Positions 11,560 through 23,636 are shown, counted from the stretch's first letter. The stretch: 49,920 nucleotides of DNA from Branchiostoma floridae (GCF_000003815.2 NC_049982.1:30197447-30247366), one strand, 5' to 3'. Translations and numbers: made by a program. The notes: a model not told the origin generated them from the sequence alone.

Positions 11560-14500
11560 TTCTTTCTTTCTTTCATACAATGGAATGGCCTGAAATTTGG
11601 TGAATATAGGCATTAGATAGTTGGTAAAATGATCAAAGTAAAATTTTTGGCGTAAACTACTTTAAAATGCTTAATATTAGCTCTTTTCTGAGGGGAAATT
11701 GGTTTTCTTTCGGCCTCCTTCTGTGAAATCCAGTGACCCCACACACCTGCGCAGTCTGGGCTTTCGCGAGAGCTAATTGAATTTAATTTGGCCAGCCAAT
11801 TAGCGCCGAGGAAGACGAATGTTAATTAATATTCATAAGCTGGCTTCCAATGCCGTAAATACAGACAGAAACACATGCATATTACAGCCTTACAGTGGCC
11901 ATACATGTGTGTGTCACCCTTTGTCCGGTTTAGAATTGTAGTTTGCGAGGATTTAGAGTTCAGACAGGGTCATTTGAGCGGTAGCGGACGGTAAGCATGC
12001 ATTGAACATTAGAATCCAAGTCTTTGTCGTTGAATTAACCAACATTCCGCATGGCAATATCAATCATTCTCGGCATAGTCGATTTTGGTAGGGTTTGTTG
12101 AGACAATCGTGTAAATGTTACCTGGCGGAAAACGCGGGAAAATTTGCCAGTTTGCGTTTTTTTTTTATATCTGCCTCTAAAATGATTTTATTGATGTTTA
12201 AAGGTTATCTTTTGACCAAAACGGTATATTTTGGCCCACTGTACCTGGTATTACAATGGAATGACCTGAAATGTGGCGTAGATAGGCATTAGATAGTTGG
12301 TAAACTGATCCAAGTAAAATTTTGGCATAAGCTACTTTACAATGCTTAATTTCAGCACTTTTCTGAGGAGAAATTGGTTTTCTTTCGGCCTCCTCCCGTG
12401 AACTCCAGTGACCCCACACATCTGCGGCAGCCTGGGCTTTCGCGAGTTAATTGAATTTAATGGGGTCAGCCAATCAGCGCCGAGGAAGACGAATGCTAAT
12501 TAATATCCATAAGCTGGCTTCCAATGCCGTATATACAAACAGAAACACATGCATATTACAGCCTTACAGTGGCCATACATGTGTGTGTCACCCTTTGCCC
12601 GGTTTAAAATTGTAGTTTGTGAGGATTTAGAGTTCAGACAGGGTCATTTGAGAGGTAGCGGACGGTACGTATGCACTGAACATTAAAATACAAGTCTTTG
12701 TCGTTGAATTAATCAACATTTCGCATGGCGATATCAATCATTTTCGGCAGAGTTAACTTTGGTAGGGTTCGTTGAAACATTTGAGAAAATGTTACTTGGC
12801 GGAAAACGCGGGAAAGTTGGCCAGTTTGCGTTTAGTTTTGATACGTAGGTTTGACAGTGGCGATATTTTCTCATCAATATTTCTCGTCATAATTATTTGA
12901 ACTGTGAATCTAAACAATTGGCTTACATGTGAAATTCTTATATGAATAAAGATCAGTGGGTACTAAAATTATATGTAACTTATTGCTCTTTGTCAATAGA
13001 TCAGCATTTTTTCTATAGTGGCCATATGTCTATAGTGGCAACATTTTTCTCTCACTGTACTGGAAAGAAATCTGATGTATTTTTTCCCGAGCAAATGTAG
13101 GTACTTCTAGTGTTGTTGTTGTTTTTTATTACGTAAACGTTGTACATTCAAATCGTAAGTAACTTTAAACTGCCAGAGTTTTAGCCCAATAAAACACTCC
13201 CAGTACCAGGGTATCACCACTGACCCCCGAAAAGAAACCCTCGAACAAGGTAGAAACTCTTATCCTCCGGGTCTCGCACTCTACGCTCAGGAAATTATAA
13301 CACTAACAAAACAAGATTACGCCCGTTGGCTGTTGCATACAAAGTAAAACAATTTAACAGTGGTATGCAGGAGGATATGCTTAACAATGAAGGAAATGAA
13401 ATATATAGAAAAGCCACATTATATTAAATTGTTGGTCCTGGAATTTTTCAGAAAAGAAATACAGTACCTACTCTCCAAGCAGAGGTTAGGCTCCGGCTGT
13501 TTTTTTTAACGTTTTTTTAGTCGTTTTTATCGGGCTTTCTATTTTGTCATTTTTCTTAAGGAACGCCAGCCAGTAGATTTTGACACAGTAAGGCCACACC
13601 AATTTAATTCGTTGGTTCTCGGAATCACCGCTTCAAAAAATCGCAAAACCGAAAAAAAAAATTCTACCCGAACTATCTGAAGGCTGCAGTTTTACAATGT
13701 GTTGATAGGTGTCTCTCTTTGGAGTTATGACGAAAGTGATCATGTGACCGAGATTAGCCAATCAGAAGCCTTATTTCTTAAAATCAAAATGGCACCACTA
13801 GAAAAATAGAAGTATGTTGACGGGGAAGGAGTCGGATAATTTTGAGTACAAATAGTCCTTGAAGAAGTTTAGTAGAAGGTATTGCAGGAGCAGGAGAAGA
13901 AAATGCCATGTCTGTGGATCCAGTAAAGCCACATTTTTTGTGGTGTGTAGAGTTTACCGGGGACAGAAGTCAGAAGAAACTTCTTGACCAACAGACAAAA
14001 TCTATTTATATAGGAAAACATGTCACATAATTACCAGATATGCATCGAGGGCCCAAACGATGTGCAGTTGGGTTTGATGAAACATAATGTCCTTGATATG
14101 TAATGGACAAACCAAAAATTATTTCAAAGTATTTAGCCAACAGAAAAATATGAGTTCCTTTGGCCAAATTGGGGCTTGTTCACATACTGTACACCCAAAG
14201 TAAGTTCATGTGGTTTTTTACTTTTCAAGATTAGAATCTTGAGGTAATAGGTAGCACAGAGTTGCAGTAAGACTGGGAATTCTTGTCAAGCAGAGCAAAT
14301 GTTAAATTATTTTGAGTTCCCCTTGGGGCTTGTTGATAAGTTTCAGTTACTGTAACTAGTGTAAGATGGACACTTAGTTTTTGACCTCCATGAATAAAAG
14401 ACAAAAATGAAGACTGCATTATCAGACTTTTGTTTCCAATTGAATCAAACCAGGATGGCACGTATCATATTCATAATTACAATGTCACCTTTTGTCAAAA

Positions 14501-15028
14501 CCAGCTCTGATATTCTATTACAATTTGTTAAAGAAATCTATAAAATCAATTATCGTGAAAATAACATACGAAAATAGCAATGTATGTACCGGTAGCACTT
14601 ACTGTACCGTTAGTGTCTCAGTGAGTATGATACGAGAGCCCCCATGTCCACATTCAGCAATGGCTTTGCCATCAGAGAAGTTTTTCCTTTTTTTTGCCCT
14701 GTCGCTTCATTTTTCATGAAAAAATCGGAGAACCAACAAATTAAATTGGTATGGCCTAAGATGTAAAAAAAAATAGAAAGCCCGATAAAAAGACTAAAAA
14801 AACGTTAAAAAAACAGCCAGAGCCTAACCTCAGCTTGGAGAGTCAAAGTACCTGTACCTGCTTGATAATTATTAAAACGCATGCCATACTTGAATAAAAG
14901 AAAAGTTCACTGCAATAATAAATGTATCCACATCACTAGGAGCTGATAACGGTACTTAGACGCAGTTATTGTACTGGAAATTGTTGAATGGCTTCATGTA
15001 ATTTCATGATGAAAATTTTCTGAATGGA
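11560..15028 (+). mobile_element. Copy B, relative of the 754-4100 element (interrupted)
   Basis: Long stretches match the interior of copy A: TCATTCTTTCTTTC and GAATGGCCTGAAATTTGG at the left, TTAATATTCATAAGC, the block near 13150-13360 matching 3430-3660, and 14850-15028 matching 3686-3890. About 670 bp is tandemly duplicated (11665 versus 12336 onward). Match to copy A stops at about 15028, beside the coding sequence of the minus-strand NTase gene; copy A's last ~200 bp and its CTAG end are missing. A separate element (13470-14843) is inserted in it. Confidence 0.7.
13470..14843. mobile_element. 1.37-kb element with ~80-bp terminal inverted repeats
   Basis: The left end starts ACTCTCCAAGCAGAGGTTAG, then CTCCGGCTG, a T run, and CTTTCTATTTTGTC. 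The right end is its inverse, finishing CCTAACCTCAGCTTGGAGAG then T. AGTACCT flanks both sides (13463-13469 and 14847-14853). The undisrupted site exists in copy A at 3685-3691 (CTACAGTACCTGCACCTGC), which proves insertion. A 119-bp member of the family is at 44755-44873. No transposase-like frame is seen, so it is non-autonomous. Confidence 0.85.
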
Positions 15029-16198
15029 AGATGCGGTGGGTTTTTTTTTTAGTCTCCCAGATTGTGGTCGGTTGTATGTTATGAAGAAGCGCCCAAAAGG
15101 ACACAGCAAGGCTTGCAAACCGATATATTTCCTTCTTAACATTTCGCAGTCTGGCAGTGAGAGTCTGTGTTTGAAAAGTCGACACATTATCTCCCACCAA
15201 ACTAATTGCCAGCGGAACTCTGCTATTAGTGTCTTGGAATTGCTGAGTCCATAACGATCTGTACTCATCTACCAAACCCTGGTCTCCTGTGATAAAAGAC
15301 ACATTTCCCAGAATGCTAGCAAGATGGTAGCCTTTCTTTAAATGGAGATTTAGGTCTTCTTTCAAAACGTCAGTCATATTGCTTGGTGTGCGGATGAGTT
15401 CGCTTGTTACTGTGCTGTTTCTACCCCTACCCAGTGGAGTCTTGCATGCATGAGGCATGGCTCCATCAAATGCAAAACCGCGGGGTGTTACTGAGTCATA
15501 AAACCAGCTGTCTAGTGAGTCGTCTGAGTAGAAATCATTAAGAGATTTAATCCCCATGGCAGGGAGAATGGTCTCTCCCAGATTTATCACCTTGAGGTGC
15601 AGATAATGTGTGAGGTTACGGAAAAAGCTCACATTAGGCTCGATATCGTCCTCTACCAAAATGGCAAATTCCAGATCAGAGTATGGTGTTACTAACCCTG
15701 TGGCTTGTGAACCCAAACCTATCATGGCGTACTTACAGGGAGGGTTGCCCATTACCTCCATGGATTCATCTACAAGGCCAGCTATGAACGCTTTACGGTG
15801 ATGAACAATTGTCTGACACAATGCTTTGATTGCCTCCACCCGCTTCGTCTCCACCTCTCTTATCTTCGGGTCCTCGTCATCAAGGCTATAAGGATCTACT
15901 TCTTGTTCAACTCTTGTGATCTCCTTTTTAACATAGTCCCTATCCGCCTTCAACATTAATTTGTGTTTCTCTGTATCATCACTGTCTACTTGCTGTTCTA
16001 TCTTCAGGGCTTCCTTAACAAATGCATGAGTTATTCCCTTAATTACTTGCTCTATATCTTCTCTATTCGATCTTACCAGTGCTGCATTACAGAGTGCTGC
16101 AGCCTTGGTGAAATCGCCTCCGTCCTTTGACTGGATTCCTCTCTTTAGATAGACCTCACCCAACCTGTACAGGGGCTCTGCCTCCTTCTTGTGTTGAC
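14994..16198 (-). CDS. TPR-less NTase paralog, last recognised exon
   Basis: The exon follows acceptor TTTTACCGTGCAG and starts in phase with the 107-nt exon at 17008 (G|GT, Gly). It encodes [12 protein letters not shown] and related helices, a charged helical stretch, then the NTase domain with the same [20 protein letters not shown] motif as the plus-strand gene. Identity in the NTase core is high. After QPTTIWET it meets an A10 run (T10 at 15041-15050) and a short tail ([15 protein letters not shown]), ending in TGA at 14994. The tail from about 15028 down is copy-B repeat sequence, also present at 3840-3890. The TPR region of the paralog is therefore absent: the product would be an NTase with a transposon-derived C-terminus, or the locus is a truncated pseudogene. 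No internal stop breaks the NTase part. Confidence 0.82.
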
Positions 16199-17007
16199 CT
16201 GCACGGTAAAAGTCATCAGTGGTAATATTGTTTTTACTTCTTCTTACTGAATTTATATTTGTATATCGTATTGCAATTTAACGACTAAACCCCACAAAGT
16301 TTGTAGTGTTTCTATTTGTCATTTCCGAAACACTTTTATGATGGTAACATGGAAAACATAAGTAGAGACCACAGTTTTGCAATAAGCACAGGTCTGTGTG
16401 TTGAAAGGAACCAAGGATCACCATTTATGAGCCATTTATTTATTCTTTATTTCAGGCTCTAACAGGCCCATATTACCATTAGAGACATGAAAGCTAGAAG
16501 ATAAAACATTGTTACATCTAATACACACCGTTTGGTTTGGGTACGGTAGGCTAGAAATTGTACGTAATACACAGGAGTAGTCTGTCGAATATTTTTTTAA
16601 AGAGTCCAATGGTTAATCCTGTCGAAATCCTTAGAGGCGCCTAGAAAACTGGCGAACCAAGACTACATTAATACGCTATAGTCTGTTTTAGCATAAATAC
16701 ACACATATCAAGGCCATGTCCAAGTTTGAAACCAAATTGATGAGCAGAAGTTTGAAGATAGGGCTTTATTCTGTTTAGCAAAATAGCCTCCAAGACCTTG
16801 GAGAGTGCCGACGCAAGAGCATTCAGCCTAAAGTTATCACTTCTCGAGAAATGAGATGTTACCAGATTTATTCATAACAACCGGGACTATCGTAGTATCT
16901 AACATGATATTCAGAATGTAGTTATGGACGAAAGCAGCAGAAAAAATAATTTATATGCACCTACTTTTAAATTCGTTCAACTAGGCTAATTCTTAGCATA
17001 CACTCAC
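16199..17007 (-). other. Intron of the minus-strand NTase gene
   Basis: 809 bp bounded by donor CCGAG|GTGAGTG and acceptor TTTTACCGTGCAG. It contains repeat-like sequence at about 16436-16900 (TTTATTTATTCTTTATTTCAG and following) and no exon that I can support. Confidence 0.65.
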
Positions 17008-17114
17008 CTCGGGCATGAACAGACTTGAGCGCAGCTGCAAAACTTTGTTCTGCAGTGTCCAGGTCTCCAATCTGCAGAGCCCTGGAGCCATCTTGTAGAT
17101 GTTCTTCGTATAGA
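17008..17114 (-). CDS. Minus-strand NTase gene, 107-nt exon
   Basis: Acceptor ACATCTTAACAG and donor CCGAG|GTGAGTG bracket a 107-nt exon encoding [20 protein letters not shown] then [15 protein letters not shown]. It aligns residue by residue with the plus-strand exon at 5324-5430 and has the same entry and exit phases. The first base, T, completes an Asn codon begun (AA) by the exon at 17632-17679. Confidence 0.82.
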
Positions 17115-17631
17115 CTGTTAAGATGTTATAATGTAAAACTATTACGAAAAGATTCAATCTGGAATGTTTATTAGCAAAATAGGATGAAATCCTCGTCATT
17201 ATATTTTATATTTTGTTATTCATCTATTATGCTAATAAAATATTCATTAGCATATCATATATCCATCCCTCTTTGTCAGCTACATACTTCATATGTTTGA
17301 AAGTCCGATGATGGAAAAAAGCTGACTTATACAATTCCTTTATTTTACTATGCGAATTAGAAACTAAGTCTTATGACTCCCTCGCCGGACGTTTTGCTGC
17401 AGTACAGCAGACCACTGGAAGGTGCAAAATTAAACAAATACTTCGTCGACACCTTACCTACCCACATACAAAGTAACATAAAGATCCATCCACAGCTTCT
17501 CGTGTTGTCTACGCATATTTGCATTAGCATCCAGGATAGGTTCAATTTTTCAGTTTTTTTTTTACAAATTCAATGCAGAGGATTTTCTCTTAAGACACTA
17601 AAAGATGAATTACGAAATAGGCGACACTAAC
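17115..17631 (-). other. Intron, AT-rich
   Basis: 517 bp. It contains the dispersed-repeat phrase CTACCCACATACAAAG near 17456 and the octamer ATTTGCAT at 17517-17524. No exon is seen. Confidence 0.5.
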
Positions 17632-17679
17632 TTGTAATCAATTCCAGTCGGGTTTTCAGCTTTCTGCACATTTGGGGCA
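17632..17679 (-). CDS. Minus-strand NTase gene, 48-nt exon
   Basis: The acceptor is strong (TTTTTCATTCCTCTACAG) and the donor is ACAA|GTTAGTG. Reading in the phase demanded by the next exon gives APNVQKAENPTGIDY plus AA, with no stop. It needs an upstream exon ending in two codon bases; the exon at 18626-18729 does exactly that. No homologous exon was found for the plus-strand gene, so support rests on splice signals, phase and an open frame. Confidence 0.58.
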
Positions 17680-18381
17680 CTGTAGAGGAATGAAAAAAAT
17701 GTCTATTTCATTATTCTTACTATACATTTCAATACACAGAGCTTTCTATACCCTGTAGGATAGTTAAAATCAACTAGAGTTCCACGACTTCATTACCTTC
17801 GCCAAATGATATCCCACGTATTTAAGTGTCATACGTATTTTACAATCGATTATGCCGGAAGATTCTAATTTGTAGAGATTATGTCAGTTGATCATCTTTC
17901 CTGCTGAAATAGCTCAAATTGTTCAAAGTATGAACTTATAATGTTCATCTTAAGGTATCTTTGTAATGCTTCAAGTATGACATTCCAATCATCTAACACA
18001 ATGGAACTATAGTTTTCCCCTTTTCTCATAAATCATGCAAATAAAATCTTTATTTGCATAATCGATTATCTATAGACATTGAATTCTTTTTCAATTCTAT
18101 ATATGTATATATATGACAAGTTTGAGAGTTATATCATAGAATGCAGTGGATCCATTAACTTTTCTAATCAATCATTTATATTAGCTGTTGATTGGCATAA
18201 TTAATATGTTACTATGAGCGTATTCACTTAGACTATACACATAACAAAAATCATGAATATTGGTCAACACACACTTTGATACAAAATCAGCATTGCAGTT
18301 TCCCCACAAATCTGCTGTTAGGCCCAAACGTAGCCCAAGGGGGATATACCACTCAACTCGGCCATGTCTGGACACAAGATC

Positions 18382-18469
18382 TCAAAACGGAAGTTCCCTT
18401 GCAATATCACAGAAAGCCGTCAGGAAGTCATTATAGAACTTGACCTTCATTTTCCTGATCCCTAGCCAC
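18382..18469 (-). CDS. Possible alternative terminal exon
   Basis: After acceptor AGATTATATTTTGTAG the first base G completes the AT left by the exon at 18626-18729 (Met). The exon then reads WLGIRKMKVKFYNDFLTAF, CDIARELPF and TGA. The 28 residues have a protein-like composition. If used, the transcript would end here and exclude the NTase exons. The frame stays open for ~60 codons beyond the TGA, so it could instead be a decayed internal exon. I recognise no domain. Confidence 0.42.
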
Positions 18470-18500
18470 CTACAAAATATAATCTGGATCAATCAAAGGC

Positions 18501-18554
18501 CACAGACACACACATAGACGCACATGTGGACACACACATGCACACACACACACA
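18501..18554. repeat. CA-rich microsatellite
   Basis: Imperfect (CA)n run with ATG/GAC interruptions, between the two exons at 18382 and 18626. Confidence 0.9.
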
Positions 18555-18625
18555 ATGAAAAAACACCCAAAATATAATCTTGGCAAAGGTAATGAGGAAC
18601 CAGCTGCAGAATTCCATATACGTAC

Positions 18626-18729
18626 ATGTGTAGACGGCGCATTCTGTCACTTAATAGTGTAGTTGAGAAGAAAGAGGAGCGGCCCTTCAGTTCTCTCACG
18701 GTTTGTTGTCGTTGCGCATGAGTTGACCT
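18626..18729 (-). CDS. Minus-strand gene, 104-nt exon
   Basis: Acceptor CTATTGTTTTTTGTAG and donor ACAT|GTACGT. The frame in phase with the exon ending at 25194 (phase 0) reads RSTHAQRQQTVRELKGRSSF then FSTTLLSDRMRRLH and leaves AT. It can join either 18469 (alternative end) or 17679 (NTase exons), both in frame. The content is basic and helical. Assigned to this gene because the phases fit on both sides across four exons; no family match is claimed. Confidence 0.55.
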
Positions 18730-20261
18730 CTACAAAAAACAATAGTAAAAGCCAGCAAATAATTAACAGGTGGGCAATCGTATTATCCAACACACAATTG
18801 AACTTTGACAAATGGTCAAGGCTAAAGACACTGACGTCAGAAGGCCGACGTAACATGTCTTACAATAAACCTACTAGAGTTCCACGACACCAGACCTTCG
18901 CCAAATGATTTCAATCTTCCAACTGATGTACTATGTTTGTTTACCATAAACTATGCAACGATCCTTATTTGCAAAACATTATATAAGTTGATCATCTCCA
19001 CTCAAATATCAGGCGTACGCCAATCTGTTTTAAGAACAAACAATATGCAAACTCATTAATATAGTTATGTTCAATGGTGTTCACTGTACTTGACTTCAAA
19101 ATGCCAGAAGAAAATCCCTTCATTTACCAGAACAGCATAATAGACTTTTCTCACGCAAATCATATCTTCATTTCCATAATGTTATCAATATTCTCAGTTA
19201 CAAATGCCACATGTTGAAATAGTCCTGTAATAGAACATAGCGGGTTTATGAAATTTTATTATTATTTGTATATAAGAGTCTGATTACGAAAATTAGTGAA
19301 TGGTAATTACTAACTATACGAAGCATTTAGCTATCTACATGCCGCGGGCGCAGCTAGAGTTATCTACATTATCTTTGTCATTTGATTTTCCCTGTTTTTC
19401 TTAGCTGTTAAATACCGTATGTAGTAATTTTAGACATTGTAAGTTGTTTCGATACACGGCGGTCGGTTGCTAGGGTATTCTTTCCCGTTGCTATGCGAGT
19501 TCGACAGAGTATCGGGTTACAAGAGGCCTACTATTTGCTAACCGTAAAATATTTCAAAATAAACAAGATGTTATGACAAGGAAAATGTATTCAAAATAAT
19601 ATTAAATTCGCAATTTTAGATAGTTTGAATATTCCGGTTTGAATTGAGATAGTTGTTTTGTTTCGATTTTGCTTTCAAAGACGATTATTTTCTGTTTCAA
19701 GGAAGGCCTTCAATTTGACCATACTCTTGATAAGATGGGCCGCAAGTGCCATGGCAAATTCTCGATTTTTATATTTTTCGTCATTTGAGAGGCAAATAAA
19801 ACTTTCTGTTTTTGGGATTTTTTAATTTTTAATTTTAAGCAAAGTTACAGTCAAAAATATGCGTAAAAATGGCATTTTTCGCACTTAATTACCAATAATT
19901 CAAAATCTAAGGCATTTTTTAAAAATCCCAAAAACAGAAATCTCGGGAAAACCGTTGCGGTCATTTTGAGCCGTCAATGAGTTATGTTGGACTCTTCTTG
20001 GTGGAGATCTTAAACGATGTTTACACGCATGTCATGCTGCACGGAGAGCGGTAGGGTGTAATTGATGCCGGTGTAAACAACACTTATGATATTCAAGGTC
20101 ACCAACAAAAACGCCAGTAGCTTCGTTACATATTACAGGTCCCAAACAAAGTGAAATCATAGATGTACTGTCCAGAAAATTGTTTATATTGGTTAAAAAC
20201 TATATTTTTCGCCTGATTCTAGTTAGTTGGTGGGAAAATGCGCTGACGATACAAGACTGTT
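18730..20261 (-). other. First part of a 6.5-kb intron
   Basis: No exon. The end-motif CTAGAGTTCCACGAC..CCTTCGCCAAATGAT at 18873-18908 repeats that at 17776-17811; the sequence after each copy is a diverged duplicate (CATAAA.TATGCAA, TTATTTGCA). A foldback element lies at 19800-19945. Confidence 0.5.
19800..19945. mobile_element. Small foldback element
   Basis: The arms TTCTGTTTTTGGGATTTTTT and TTTTTTAAAAATCCCAAAAA then CAGAAA face each other across about 95 AT-rich bases. No coding capacity; probably a MITE. Confidence 0.65.
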
Positions 20262-20997
20262 AGTCGCGCTTGCACAGGCGGCTTTTAACCGCGCTCGGGC
20301 AGGCGGCTTTTAGCCGAGCTCAGACAAGCGGCTTTTAACCGCGCTTGGTCGGGAGGCTTTTAACCGCGCTTGGTCGGGAGGCTTTTAACCGCGCTCGGGC
20401 AGGTGGCTTTTTGCCGCGCACGGACAGGCGGCTTTTAACCGCGCTTGGTCGGGCGGCTTTTAACCGCGCTCGGGCAGGTGGCTTTTAGCCGCGCTCGGAC
20501 AGGCGGCTTTTAATCGCGCTTGGTCGGGCGGCTTTTAACCGCGCTCGGACGGGCGGCTTTTAACCGCACTCGGACAGGCGGCTTCGTACCGCGCTCGGAC
20601 GGGCGGCTTTTAACCGCGCTCGGACAGGCGGCTTTTAACCGCGCTCAGGCAGGTGGCTTTTAACCGCGCTCGGACAGGCGGCATTTAACCGCGCTAGGAC
20701 GGGCGGCTTTTAACCGCGCTCGGACAGGCGGCTTTTAACCGCGCTCAGGCAGGTGGCCTTTAACCGCGCTCGGACAGGCGACTTTTAACCGCGCTCAGGC
20801 AGGCGGCTTTTAACCGCGCTCGGGCAGGTAGCTTTTAACCGCGCTCGGACAGGCGGCTTCGTACCGCGCTCGGACGGGCGGCTTCTAACCGCGCTCGGAC
20901 AGGCGGCTTTTAACCGCGCTCGGGCAGCAACTTTTAACCGCGCTCGGACGGGCGGCTTTTAACCGCGCCCGGACAGGCGGCTTTTAACCGCGTTAAG
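20262..20997. repeat. 25-bp minisatellite, about 29 copies
   Basis: The consensus unit GCGCTCGGACAGGCGGCTTT plus TAACC repeats in register with point variants (CGGGCAGGTGG, TTGGTCGGGCG, GGCTTCGTACC). Some variant pairs recur together (for example units with TTCGTACC next to CGGACGGGCGG), which points to multi-unit duplication. It lies in the large intron of the minus-strand gene. Confidence 0.96.
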
Positions 20998-21485
20998 CGA
21001 AAAAATCTAAGACTATGCGGACGCCCTTCTGGAAATCATTGATGTCTGCCAAATATAGTATGGAATACTCAACAGCTTCAATTTGCAAATTTTAAGATCT
21101 CAAGGTTTGAAAATTGAAGCCGAAAAAAGGGAATAAATTGGATTTTCCTCTTTAAATTTGGATCGTGTTAATGTACATATCTAAAATCATGGCAATCCGT
21201 TTACCTCTTCTTGAGTCTTCCTTTCAAAGCCTGACACTAAACCCGTCCCTGCAGTTCCTAGGCGACTGGGTGGGGTGGGAACCTACACCACTCACTCTCG
21301 GCCTCAAAAATTATTGCCGTTACGGTAGCTTTTCCAGAACTCAAGATATTAAACGCGGAACTGCCGCTGAAGTTTTGGGGTGCAGTCTATGTCGACCTGA
21401 GCGCTGCAGTTGATCTAGTTGATCATGAAATCTTATTAGCCAAACTTAAGTCTTACAGCTTTAGTCCAAGCGCTCTGTCAATGAT

Positions 21486-21837
21486 TTTTTTTCTTTATTA
21501 AGAACAACAACAACAAAGGTACATTTGTCAACCACTAAGACTAGTGTTTGTACAGTCGAGTACTATTGCACATGGAGGGATAACATATACTGGTGTGTCT
21601 GGACGAATTACATGTGTAACTTAACATGCAGTACATGGGCAGAGGGATAGTCAGGAAAGACAAATACATGTAGTACATTTGTCAAAATACAGGGAAACCT
21701 TATTAATATGTACAGTCTATTACTACACTATGATCAAACATGGAGTAGTCTAACGATAGGTGGGATTGATGCCAAAATATCAATAGTGAATTTGTACAAT
21801 CAACCTACATTGGCTGTCAGTCTACTATTGTATATGT
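21486..21837 (-). mobile_element. 352-bp retroposon inside the LINE
   Basis: The insert is flanked by CTCTGTCAATGAT (21473-21485) and CTCTGTCAAGGAT (21838-21850), a 13-bp target duplication with one mismatch. A T run at its left edge is the poly(A) of an element inserted in reverse. The reverse-transcriptase frame continues across it. I recognise no A/B box in it. Confidence 0.75.
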
Positions 21838-21960
21838 CTCTGTCAAGGATGAGTAGTTACCTCCATGCTAGATCACAAGTTGTACACATTGATGACAATT
21901 TATCTGAATCCTTTGTACTTAAGTGTGGAGTCCCGCAGGGGACTTGTTTGGGCCCACTTA

Positions 21961-23636
21961 TTATATTTCAGCCATACCATAGGTATGGTGAAATATATTG
22001 TATTCGTAATGTTTCTTTCTTTCTTTCTTTCTTTCTCCTGTCAAATCTTCAGAACACGGTATCTCCGTTGTTCCTCAACCGAATGACTTGAAATTTGGCG
22101 CAAGAGTAGAGTGGGCCAATACCCTCGGACTTTTTTTTCATTTTTTCCATATCTGTCTCTTAAATGATTTTATTAAGGTTTTTTGGTCATCGTAAGACCA
22201 AAACTGTATATTTGGGCCCCCTGTACCCTGGTATTATAACCGAATGAGCTGAAATTTGGTACAGATGTGCCTTGATAAGTCCCCCATATAGATTCAATAT
22301 CAGTTTTGGTGTACAGTATAAGGAAACGCTTATTTTTGCGATTTTTTGGTCATTTGTTGACCAAAAAATGACACTTTTTGCTCCTGTACCTTGGTTTTAG
22401 AACCGGATGACCTGAAATTTAGTATAGGAGTGCCCTAGACATATGCGCACATGGATTCATTAACACTTGATGCATACTGTACAACAAAATGCTTGATTTT
22501 GCGATTATTTGGCCATTTTATGACCAAAAACGTAAACTTTTGGCTCTGGTGCTCTGGTTTTAAAACCAAATGACCTAAATTTTGGTAAAAGGGTGCACTA
22601 GATATTTATTCAAATGACACATGTATAATTTTTGTCATAAACTACTTCAAAATGCTATATTTGGGGATTTTTTTGTCATTTTCCAATAGCCAGAGGGGTC
22701 AATGACCTTAAGAACATTGACCCCCAGCTGCAGATTGCACCTACTGGCATCTATGTCTATTTAATCTAATTAGATAGGTAACCAATCACGTAGCCTGAAT
22801 CTATATCCTAAAAAGGGGGAGGTGGCAGCCAATCAGCGAGCCCGGTGTTATCTGGAAGAGTCCATTCTTACACGGAGGGGTTCATTTTTTTTAAATTCAT
22901 CATTGGACTGGTGAAGTCTTTCAGTGGGTGTATTTTTGGACAGGTCTATTTCGCAATTTTACAGAAAGTGTGCTGGAAGAGTATTCTCACACGGAGGGTT
23001 TTTTTTTTTAAATTCATATTTTGGACTTTGGTGACTTCTAGTTTGTCAAAGTCTTTCAGTAGGGTTATTTTTGGACTGGTCTAATTTGCAATTTTACTTG
23101 GATGTGCTGGAAGAGTCCATTCTTGCATTGAGGGGTGCTTTTTTAAAAATCCATTTTTTGGACTTCAGTGATTATGTCAAAGTCCTATTTTAGCGGATGT
23201 ATTTTTGGACTGCCCTACTTTACATGGAAGAGTCCATTTTTTGCACACGGAAGGGGGATTTTTTCAAATTCAGTTTTGAACGGGTCATGATTCAAAATTC
23301 AATTTTTTAGTGGAAGTGTTTTTTGACTGGTTTATTATACCTTTTCATGCACTGGGACCTTTTTTGCTAAATACAATTTTGGATTTGGTTTCTTATTCAA
23401 AAGGCCAAGGTTTCAGCGGGAGAATTTCTGGACTGGTCTATTGTACAAATTCACATAGGTTGCACTGGAGTCCATTCTTGAACGGGGGAATTTTGCAAGA
23501 TTCATTTTTGGGTTAAACCGTCATTAGTAAAAGTGATTTTTCAAATGGGTGATTTTGAAATAGCCTATTGTTGCATGGGGAAGGAGATGGCTGAAATATG
23601 CTGTATTTGCTCTCAAGCAAATGTCGGCCTTTCTAG
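21961..23636 (+). mobile_element. Helitron-like element nested in the LINE
   Basis: It starts TTATATTTCAGCC after A (21960) and ends CTTTCTAG before T (23637). Joining the flanks restores an uninterrupted reverse-transcriptase frame (GPLIFILFTNDLP) with no duplicated bases. The 5' hairpin is CCATACCATAGGTATGG. The 3' hairpin ATTTGCT-CTCA-AGCAAAT sits 14 bases from the end. It contains diverged ~163-bp units and several 'ACTGGTCTA.TTTGCA' type degenerate repeats at 22860-23480. Confidence 0.8.

Noticed and set aside
17517-18059. Octamer sites ATTTGCAT at 17517, 18035 (inverted) and 18052 as an enhancer
   Set aside because: AT-rich repeat-derived intron; chance matches are likely.
20262-20997. 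CRISPR-like array
   Set aside because: Head-to-tail 25-bp units without spacers in an animal intron; a minisatellite.
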